From positions 55,409,245 to 55,473,244 of the forward strand of contig OZ024902.1 of the NCBI GenBank assembly GCA_964017125.1: 64,000 nucleotides of DNA, written 5' to 3'. How positions within the stretch are numbered: the stretch's first letter is position 1; every line of letters starts with the position of its first letter. A program made the position numbers and the translations under genes. A model generated the notes under the pieces. It was not told the origin of the DNA, searched no databases, and worked only from the letters and a program-made list of their open reading frames with translations. Positions 11,601 to 23,600 of the stretch are shown piece by piece. Source of the DNA: Flabesymbios commensalis. Taxonomy: Eukaryota; Annelida; Polychaeta; Terebellida; Flabelligeridae.

Positions 11601-14600
11601 TCTTTAATTTTTAAACCACGTCAAATATTCTCATTCACTACAAGTCGAGAATTGCGACAGAAATTCGCGGCTTGTAGTGGATGAAGATGACAATGGTAAA
11701 TTCAAGCTTAAAAGGGTTAAACCTTGCGCTGATAGGCCCGTATAACTGATAAATACTAGTATACGCTACTTTCAAACCGAGCAAAATTCCACTGAAGCTG
11801 GAAAACATTTTGTAGTTTCGATTTAATGATTAGGAGGTGTTTATTTTTCACCCTAAATAGAGATATCGTTTCGTCACTTGGAGCTGGAAATTGCGTTAGC
11901 AATTCCATCTCCAAATGACGACAAGTAGAAAGAAAGTATTAAGCAGCAACAGGGTTAAAGGGACTTGCCCAGGTCTAAAATCATAAAAAAATTGGCAATT
12001 TTATTTTAGCTTAATAATATGACCATATGATGTAAACATGCCCATAGACTAGAACTGCAAAAGTTTTTTTAATTTTTGTGCTGCACGTTCACCAGTTAGC
12101 CTAGATATAGGCCTAGAGACAAAATTCCTGATTTCGAATTATTGACAACCATGTAAAAAATAGGAAATACGGGAATTTCGTCTCTATATCTAGCCTAACT
12201 GGTAAGTGCGCAGCACAAAAATTAAAAAACTTTTGCAGCTCTAATTTAGGGACATGTTTACATCATATGGTCATATTATTAAGCTAAAATAAAATCACCG
12301 ATTTTTTTTTATTTTAGACCTGGGGATGTCCTTTTAAATACTGTGTTGAGAGGGCAGCGGGTACTGTTTGTATATGTACCTGTGTCTGTGTCTGTTGGAG
12401 TAGTAGGGGTCGAGGTACTGTAGGTTGCCGGTGATGAGTACAGGAGGTAGTGACTGAGAGTCGTCCATGTCTGCCAGCATCTGTAAGTGCTTCTTCTTCA
12501 CTCGTGGAGGATTCTCTCTGTGTGAGTGAATATGTAGAACAAATTATCAACCGATAAAAGTAGATTGTGGTTGAGTTTGTCGTTATCTGTTATGGTATTT
12601 GAAGCAAATTATTTTGTGGGCTGAATTTGTCTGAGTTACTGCCACCAAAAGTACTTAATGTAAAATACAAATGATAATGATCGGCTCTTCTGTTACTCCA
12701 TCATAATTATTTCGTCACCGGGACGATTACAATAAATTTTAAAAGGACCAATGCTAGTTTAATGTTGTCCCACTGTCTCCAACGCCGAACCAAAACAATA
12801 AAAGGGTCAACCACAGTCCAAAACTCGTGACACATAATAAAATAATAAAATAATCACAAAAGGTGAGTGCTTTATTGTAGCTATTTTACTTACCATTAAT
12901 TACTTTTATATGTTTTTTTTTATATTATCGGGGGAATGAATTATGTCTTATGATTTACCCTAAATATATTTCGTCGGTTGGCGCTGTATGCTGAATGTCA
13001 AGACCTTTTGAACGCAATTTTTGTATGACAGTTGCATTTCCCAAAAAGTGACCTGCAAAGCAAACAGAACCATATGAGTACTCAAATAAAAATATTAAGT
13101 ATGTCAGTTCATGTATTTAGATCTACCCACACCAAACGTTATAGCAAACTATAATTTTTTAATCATAATTACTATTATATTTTACGAGACATATATATGT
13201 CTGCATTGCAAATAATTAGTGCGTCTTATGTTCCGTGTAAAAATCTACGGTATATGAAGTAAAGTGGTCAGCTAATGCTTATCTACAATGTGAAAAGAAA
13301 AGTGTGTCCGAAAAGTATAAAGACCTAAAAATGACTGATATCGAATTCGTTGAGATACTAATATCAAATTTATCTCGTACAATCAATAATACAGATTTTC
13401 ATATCAAACAAGTGGAATAGCCAAACAATAAAAAAAAATACTCGACAAACATGAGACGTTGAACCAATGCTGGTGTAATGCTGGGCCAGCATCCACGATG
13501 GCGACCCAATATTAAACCGACATTGAGTCAAAGGCCTCTTGTCAGCTGAGTAGCAGATATTACACAAAAAAATGTTGTTTCAATGTCTTCGACGTTGGCC
13601 CAACATAAACAACATTGAGGATCTCACTGAAAATCTGGGGATTGAAAAAAATATCTTTCATTCCTAATGCAAATGAGATAAAGTTAAGAAAACTTCAATT
13701 TTTTGAAGTTCCAGTAGTAACCCCCCTCCCCTTCTCTCATTCCCATTAGAACATTCAAAACTTATTAACCGACCTGCACCAAAAGCGAAGAAGTAGCTGT
13801 CGTTGGGGTTAGCGTTGAGCAGTCGCTCTATCCTGTCCGCCATTCTCTGGTTCCTCCTGAAGATCAGCTCTTGACGGAAGTACTGGTCAATCTCACTGGC
13901 CAGTGACAGGTCAGCAGAGGGCAGCGAGGAACTGACCAGGTTAGGCACCTGCAAGTAAACAGGGTTCCTTTAAGTGCTAAACACAACTAAAATTGTGGTT
14001 TGCCTTTTTACTTTTTATTGTCACTTGAAAAACATATTTTTAAAGCGAAATATGTCTAATAACAGTACCGCTGTAAAATACCTGACCTTTTATTTGATCA
14101 ATCTGAATAATTTTCATGCAGTTGAAGCTATGAATCGCTTCATCGAGGCACAGCGTCAAGTGGATGAAAATTTCAACTAAATTGTTTTGTGGATAGAGTC
14201 GGACTTATATGTTACAATGAACAACAACACAACAATTGTAACAGTTATGCTATTTTATTTTGATCGCCTTGGTCAACACTGTCAATGCCACTGCTTTCTA
14301 TTATTCTCATTTCCGCACAATAATAGGGAGTAAGAGTGATCATTGCAAAGCCTGCTGATTTTTATTGTGGATTAATGAGTTAAATTAGGACAGAGATTTG
14401 TGCCACGCGACCAAAAAATAGAGGCAATTAAAATGATGCAAGCACGCGGATAGGAATAACCATTACGTTGATTTGTACGCTTAGAGCCATTCAATCATGA
14501 AACCATTCGTGTGATCCTATCGTTGGCAAGAATATCCACCCTAAAAGTGGTATGTTATTGAAACTCTCAACATTTGTATAAATGTCAATATTGCATCATG

Positions 14601-17600
14601 ATGAATAATCAAAATTTTACATAATCTTTTATTCCACATATTTTTTATGCTGGGCCGACATTGTATAGGATGGATCAACTATAGTACAACACAGGTTGAT
14701 TGCATATACTGGTCATAATAATACTAGGCATATAATAGGGGAGATATAATTATATAAACTTGTCTCTCATAGGTGCAAGGGAACCCCGAACTTGACATAG
14801 TTTCAGGGTCAGGTGTGGGTCACGAGACACCAGTTGTTGAGGCCCTATCAGAACGCAGCAATTACAAAAGAGATTCTCAAAGTTCTGTAGCATGGCCAGC
14901 TAGCTGTGCTAGTCTTGCCCTGAGAAGGAGGCTGATGTAGGGGGGACCCAGACATAATGGGCCTCCTTAACTTCTACATGACTCATTTGTTTACATTAAT
15001 TGTTCTAGTAGGGTGATAACAACTTCTGCATTATCTGATAATTAAACTCCATGTGACGAGTAAATTAGTCTCATGTGCCAAGTATTATTTTTAATATAGC
15101 CGCAAATCAAATTTTCACGACATTCAGGGTTTCACTATGAACATTGATTCCAAAATAATGGATTATTAAGACGAATCGAGCAAATGTGCCGTTTAAAAAT
15201 ATGAGAGCATTATGGACAAGAAAAATACTTAAATAATTCTGTCAGCATTGGGCCATATCAAGGCATATAGAATGACTTTCTATATTCCTTGGCCACATTG
15301 CACCAACAGGCAAAAGAGAGGCGTGAAGACTAAACCTATACCAGATTTCAATGATATATAACATGATAATGTTTCGACCACATACACAAAGTCATGCACT
15401 CTAAGAGGGGGGGGGGGGTGTGAAGTAAAATATGAATCAAAGTTAAGAGTTAGAAGTGATTGCGCACAATTCAGATAACAAATATTAACGCCACTGTTGA
15501 AATATGACATATATTATGACATAAGTGGTCCGTTTTTCCGGTGACCCATTTTGCCTGGGTCTCCCCTAGATAAATTAGAAAACAGACATGGTTTAATGGA
15601 AACCGTGCTCAGCCTTATATCACCGCCGATAGTGACAATCACTGAGGTGATAAAAATGTCGCCAGTATCTGTGAACTCAATCAAGTGTTTGGCATCGGGA
15701 ACCTTGGTGTGAATTTTAATGTGACTCGCAGTACTGATGAGGGGAAAACAAGTTATATATAAACAGCAACGTGGTCGGACGGACGAACTCGAAACGTGCC
15801 CATAATAGCTTCCCAGTCAACACAAATAAAAAAATTCTTCGACGTTGGTCCAACATTGTATAAATGTTATACAAATGTTTTGTGTTGACTGGGTTACAGC
15901 CGAAGCGGACGGAACTGTAAAAAATGAAGCCTCGTCATAATGTAAATTTAATAATAAGAAAATTAGATTGGATGGATTTAAATTTAAATTTATCTAAAAA
16001 AATCAGCAGCAGACGCTGTTTTACACAGCAGATCTGAGACGTAATAGGCCCTACATTATTATATAGCAAATAACCGGTTTTATATACATCCAGTAAACAC
16101 AAAACATGTGTATAACATTTATACAACGTCGGCCCGGCCGACTTTGTATAAATGTTATGCAATTTTTTTGTGTACAACGTACTGGGCATACACATCCAGT
16201 GACGAGAGAATGATCTACCATCTCATTCATAAAGGAGAACAGAATAAAAAAAAGTTGTTGGCTAACTTTAGCCGAATGTCACACCAATATCTCAGACGTA
16301 GACCGTTGAATCAAGGTTTGCTAAATATTATACATTTCTCACATTTGTAGTCGCTTTCCCTAATTAAACAAGGTAACTTGGTGCGTTCCGAATAGAGCAT
16401 AGCGTTCTAAGTTACCTTGTTTAATTAGTGTAACTTCTAATAACTGAACAATTGTGACAACAAAATTACGTGTGAACCTACGCAATTGATCGTGAAAAAC
16501 ATTCAAAAGTACGATGTCAGTATAATGAAGGACACTACACTCTAAACAATATAGGTTCTTTAAAAAGAACCCTTAAGTACTATTACCATGCAACCCCAGG
16601 AGGGGTTGCATGGTAATAGTACGGAAGGGTTCTTTCTAAAGAACCTATATTGTTTAGAGTTAAACAATGTACTGTACCTGTGCTGTGTCGTGGTTGAAGA
16701 GCAGGGCGTCCAGATCACCACAGTTATAATGGTTGATGAGGTTATTAATGTTGTGAGGTTGAGGGTCTGTACCAGGTCGCCTCAGGAGAACCTCCTTCTC
16801 TGTCAGGGTCTGGTTCAGCGCGAACACCACCTGGTGACCATAGCGCACAACATTATATAATACAAAACCGTTCTTCAGAACACGGAAACCTTTTTTTATT
16901 CTACCATTTTTGTCTTTCGTTTATATACCTGGGTTACAGTGATCCGTACGAACGTCGTGCTAACAAAAAGGTGAAGCGAATGGTGACACATCATTTATAA
17001 TTAGTACGGCGCTCGTATAGGTCATTATCACCTAGATATTACTCGAATAACATGTAGGCCTAGTTGTCTTCCAGGCACTGAGTTTGTTTACAATTGAAAG
17101 AAATTGCAGTTTAGCAGAGATCATAGAATTAGTCGCGATGTCTATTGATGTACCTAAACATCCCACTTTGACACTTACATGTGTCGTATGCCCAGCCAGC
17201 CATTGCGTTAAATCAGCCAGGACATGCAGCATGAGGCATCCCAGCAAACACGAGGCGTTGGTCCAATGTTGGGCTGACGCCTCGTGTCTGCTGGGATATT
17301 ATAAACTAACAAGAGTGCTGATGCTAACGATATCCCCCGTCATTAATAAAATTCAATTATGGCATCAAATTCAAAGGTTAACCATTAGGTCAAAGGTAAT
17401 AACTCCCAAAAAGGCATCTACACCCCCTTAGAGATGTGTGTGTGTGCAATATGAAAACAGTCCAGCACACGCTTTCCGAGATATCGTCCGGAAACTGAAC
17501 TTATCATCCGCCACCAATCAAAGTCAATAATGGCCTCAAAATCAAAGGCCAAACATTAGTTCAAAGGTCACAACCCCCAAAAGGCACATCTACACCCCCT

Positions 17601-20600
17601 AAGGGATGTGTATGTTCGACATGAAAACAATCCGGGTCACGGTTTCCGAGATATCGTCCGGTAACAAAACACGGCCAGACATGGTGATGCCAATAGCCTT
17701 GTGGAGTTGGCCCAATGTTGGGGTGATGTCGGCGCATCGTCTACAACGCTGGCCCAACAACAGCCCAACATTGGGCAAACGCCGCTTACTTCTGGGATAT
17801 AATAAAGTAGAAAGGGTTTATCACATTGATCTTCTAACCTGTGTATTATTGAGTCTGTTTAGCGGCTCACACTGGTCCTTCACCTGTTCCACGGCGCCTG
17901 TTAATTTATTCATACGTTGCGCCTCTTGCGCCAGATACAGGTCCAATACAGGCTCACCACGTGAGCGCACGTCTTGCTCAGTGAGTGACGCCACCATTAA
18001 CATCACCCAAACAGGACGCTTATGGCGCCAATTGCCCGTCATCGCCTGGAAAAGATACTCCGCGTAGATGTCTCTCCGTGACTCGTCTACCGTCAACCAC
18101 TGCGGCATCAGTTCACGTACATTCTCTAGGTGGCGCTCTAGTCTGTGGTGAATTGAGGATGGCACCAGGTCGGCTAGCTGCTGATCGTGCTCCAGCACCT
18201 GACAGTTAGATAATGCTGTAATGGTGTAGGGATCGGTGAGATCCAGCTCAAAGTAGACATTGTCCGCCCGGAGGAATGCCTGTCTCATGTTGTAAGGTAT
18301 GAAGCTCCACACCTGAGTATATGGTACGTGTATGGTGCCGAATAAGTAGGAGGGCGGGTCCTTCTTCACGGTCCACAGAAACGAATTCAATCCCATATCC
18401 TGCAAAAATAAACACGAATATGTTATACACGAATCTTCAACCTATAGATATGACATGTATTGACAATGAGGTATCTTTAACTTCCTTTCTTTGAATAAGG
18501 CCCATCATTTTATTAGCGGGGGGGGGGGGAAATTCATTAACCCCCATGAGTTAACTAAACAGCGAATAGTGGGGGTTGCATCCACTTATATGTACAGATC
18601 GCCTGTTAAATTACATATTGCTTGATAACTGATAAACACGCGGAGAAGGATACCGTATTAATATATAATCATCAAATCATATATTTGGTGAGTAACGTTC
18701 CACTGGATTTGAACGAATCTAATTAGCGCTTAGAATGACATGACGTTGAATAACCTAATTATTATTCAGACGCGAAATGTTCACAAGTTGTTTCTTGGAT
18801 GGTGCTATCTATCATTCGGTATTGTATTAGATATAATGACTACCATTAGTAGTAGATCAAGTTCTATTTACAAGACCTGTGTAGCACAATGAGATAAATG
18901 TACTGTGTAGATAACTGAGATAGCAGATCAACTTGAGAAACATTAATAATAATGTCCACATTAATCACAATTAGAAAAGGACTAATACTATATGTATAGG
19001 CTACCTGCAGTTAACTATCTATTGATAAGCGGAAACATGAACATAAATATAGTTTTTCTTGGACTGAATTCACCAATATAAATATAAGCGTCAATTAATT
19101 TTTCACTCACTCCTGAATCGTGCCACTTCTTAAGAAATATATAACCCTTTCAACGCTAAAAATATTATCATGTAAACCATGGAGACAAAAGTTTCCTTTA
19201 TTTGAAATCGTCATACATGTCTTCATCAGCTCTTTCTGCTTCATTTTAATCTTTATGTCATGGTTCTACGGCCATTATAATTGTTTTATTTTTTTCAGTG
19301 TGGGGACCGTCTTTAGACGTCAGAATCTGACGTCTAAAGACGGCAGATTCCGACGTCTAAAGGGTTGAAGGTGCGGTAAAAGGTTTGAAGGTGCGGTATT
19401 ATAGTACAGTAGATAAGTGGCAACAGAAGTAAACGGAGGCACTCGTGTCACAATGTGTTGGGCGTGTTATAAAAACACGACAAAACGCGCATGAGTGTTT
19501 GGCAAACACCACAAGGATGTGATGTCACAGAGGGACCTCGTCCACCAATAGATCATATCGTAGTCATTATCAAATCACAAATATATCACTATTGACATGG
19601 TGGAAAAACACCAAGCACTTGACACATGTATTGCTCGGCAACATTGCAATGTCACAAATAATGTAAGCAATGTGGCCCCTGCATCGAAGTCTACCAAAAT
19701 GTTGTTATTAATAGCGGATTTATAAGTTTGGATAAGCTGATTTTTTTTCACGTGGTGGCCACGTGTGCTCTTTGATACACTTCGACAAATTCTACCTGAA
19801 GATCAAAATGTACCAAACGTAAACAAAGAGATAACTATTAACCCTTTAACCGCCAAATTATTCAATTTGAATTTTCACCCACCTGAAGTTGTGTCTCGCT
19901 GACGCGATCCACAACTTCAAGTGGGTGAAAATTATTCATATTTGACAAAATGGAGGTCAACTCTTTTCAAATCTTGCTGGTTGATGTCACATTTTATCTT
20001 TACCATATTTAAAATGTGGTACTTAATGTGATAATAAGAAATGAAAACCCCAATATATGCGACACCGGCGGTTAAAGGGTTAAGAGTCAACTTACATATC
20101 TGCATTGACTTTTTCATAACTAATGAGAAATGCACATCTATGCTGATACATTGTGCTCCAAACAGGGGGGGGGGGGGTACATCTGTGTTTAAATAGTATT
20201 GGTTACAGGTTATTATTTTCTTCGAAAGGAAATTCTATGAAATGCTACACTCTTGGTATCAAATAAACTCTGCGGTGCCGCATTAGACACGCCCAGGGAC
20301 GATTGTGTGCACCAGTGACTACGTGTGAACAAATTTGATCACAACTATTACAAAGTCTCTGCATCTCTAAAATAATGAATAATCGAAAACAAAATGATAA
20401 CGACTGTACATCCAGGTAGGTAACATTACAACGAGCAATCTTAATGTACATTCACTAATTTATCCAACACCCCAGTCCCCATATGTGACGCTCCACTTCA
20501 AGATGAGTAAAGACACCTTTATAACAAGTTCTTCAGACTGATATACCCTTAACATTCCTCCTAAACCTCCTAAACGAAGTATTTACGTAAATATTCATGA

Positions 20601-23600
20601 AGTTTGTGACATTTTTCAGTTCGCAAAACTAAAATTCGTAGAATTATCTGCTCCATTTCTTTAATTTTATATAACTGATTTAAAACATACTAATTCAACA
20701 CTGATTGGTGAAACATGTCCAGAATTTGAATGACCATCAGTATCGCATTTCTTTTAGGCTCGTATAGCGGAAAATAAAAATAAAACTTTTAAACTTTTCT
20801 TGTGAAAAAATTAATAAATTGATTAAAGTAGCATAATTAATCAATATATTGATTTTTGATTAATAACTCTCCCAATATATACGTCATAATGCACATGGCG
20901 TTTCATGATTATGACGTTAATGGGGCAGCCAACAAAAATAAGGAAATAAGGAGGAACATGGATATAAAAACATAGAACTTTGACAACATTTATATCAGAG
21001 GTTGGTGTTTTTGTGCGTCGTGTGCATCGTCTCAAACAGATTTTGACCCTAAATTAAATAATTTAAATTTTCATCCACTTGAAGTTGGGTCTCGCTACCG
21101 CGACCTACAACTTCAAGCGGGTGAAAAGTACTCATATTTGTTTAATGTGAGACCAACCATTTGCAAATCCTGATAATTAAACACACAGTTCTTTCCCAAT
21201 AACTGCTATTTAAACCACGAATAAAATGAGATGCAAAACGACTATTGTCGTACTCAGCGGTATAGGAGAGTCGGGTGTAGGCCTGATCAGAACTGCCTGA
21301 TACATATCGTCGCCTCGGAGCTAAAGGATCCTATCTGACACTCGTTAGAGTGGCAGATAGGATCCTTTAGCTCCGAGGCGACGATGTGTATTATGCATTT
21401 CTGATGTTATGTATACTGCTCTGCAAAACCAAAAGGCAGTATCTGCTTACTTGTAAAGTAAGTAGATACTGCCTTTTGGCTTTGCACGGCAGTATAGTAA
21501 AGTTGCTATCGATCATGTACACGGTATGAATCAACACAGTTGTGTTTTTTACTCATTAAACTTGTCAGGATGGGAAACGCCCACTTGAGGGCTACTTGAG
21601 ATAGACCCCTATAGCCAGATCGGCAACACGCTCTTTTCTATGTTTTATTTAAATAACAATCTCTGCTCCATGTTCACTATTCTCATCAAAGCAAACAATT
21701 AATAAAAATTGTACCATGCGACATATTAAAAAAAACACGTCATGGATTGGACAGCAGTATGAATTCAAATTGAGCACATTAAGCATGTACAAAACTTCTC
21801 ACTTGATCCAACGTGTTTTGATGATAATGACGTACATGAGCAACACAGATACGTTTTGCATTCACCTAATCATGTTCCAAATTATCAAGATAGCTAATTT
21901 TCCACGCTAACAGTACACAGTGACATAATTATCAGAAACTGCACTTGATTTCCATTGACTGAAACAAATAAAATGCAAATAAGAGGCTGACGGTCCCCGC
22001 TGACCCCATGTAACTTGAAACTAGTGCACACTTTACACGGTTTGCGGCTGGTACCACAAATCAAAATCAAACTTCAGATAGGGGCCTTTCATCAGTTCAT
22101 GGTGAAACCACAGGGCCTGGGGGTCAAGTAGACCATGCCGCCAGCCGATAATCAATTCCTCATCAATTATCTGGGGAGTGTGCAAATCACGCATGGTAAT
22201 TGTCCTAACCTTTTGTAACCCTACATATAGGGCTGTACAACTCCAAGTGAGTGAGTGAGTGAGTGAGTGAGTGAGTGAGTGAGTGAGTGAGTGAGTGAGT
22301 GAGTGAGTGAGTGAGTGAGTGAGTGAGTGAGTGAGTGAGTGAGTGAGTGAGTGAGTGAGTGAGTGAGTGAGTGAGTGAGTGAGTGAGTGAGTGAGTGAGT
22401 GAGTGAGTGAGTGAGTGAGTGAGTGAGTGAGTGAGTGAGTGAGTGAGTGAGTGAGTCTACTTTTTATATTTCTAATGTTGGAAACATTTGAGCCATGTTA
22501 GAGTAATAACAACTGACAGGAGCATTATCTCATTTGGCGTGTCAGACAGCATGATTTTAAAACGCATACTTTGAAAATTTAATACCTGATTACCAGTGAA
22601 GATGAGTGGGATCAGGGAGATGTAATGGTGTAATGTCGCGCTACATATTTTCGTCACAGAATATTTGCTGCTACGTTTCACACACTCTGGGTGAAATGTA
22701 GAGAAGTAGTGGGGCGCTAATCCATCACTCTGGATTCAATCAGGTAAATAAACAGCTAAGTCCACGTGGATTTGATTCTAGCCTCCAGTTTGACACGTAT
22801 CTGTTGTCTTAGCCATTCATCCCTCAGAGGGCAGTCTCAACTAACATCGCTCAGCGTTGGTTTACTGTGGGGCTGGCATTGTAGACTGTGGACCAACGTT
22901 GTAACAACGTTCATCCCCCGGGTTTTCAGCCAACGTGTTGCTGTGTGCTCTTATTCCATGCAATTTATACATGTGTCATTAAATATCCCTGCCAGATGTA
23001 AATTCAAAACTGGTGAATTACAATAGTCCTTTTGGTATCATTTAAATCTGCATTCCTAGCAAACACGATATGTTGGGTTAAGCTGGGCCAGCGTCACAGA
23101 ATGGAAGGGGGGGGGGGCAATCAAAACTTTTCTAAATTGAGAGACTAAAAAAGCCATGTCGGTATCAGAAAATTTGACTATGCCTCTGTTGCCTCAACCC
23201 TCTGGCACAGCAAGGGTCAATTATTCCAAATCACTCCGCCTCCAAATGATCCGTGGTATGTAAAGCCATCCAGGGGCACAGGAAAATATCCATTGGCTGT
23301 TTCGTATAATATCGTCATTTTGATATTAAAGGGTGTTATCTGTCCCTTCATAAAGTGGCAGATACGACGCTTTAATACCAAGGCGACGATATACGGCTGA
23401 CAGATTAGAGGCCTTCCGGAAACGTCCACTTGAGTGCAACTTGAGATAGCCCAGAACCCCTCAGTCGACCAGTGACACACCCGTCACAGCTCAGTATTTT
23501 GATAGGACATTGTAATTGAATCAAATTTGACGGATTCACTACATTTTAAATTAAGTATGCTATCGGCTCTATATTGAATATTTTCTCCAAAATAATAAAG

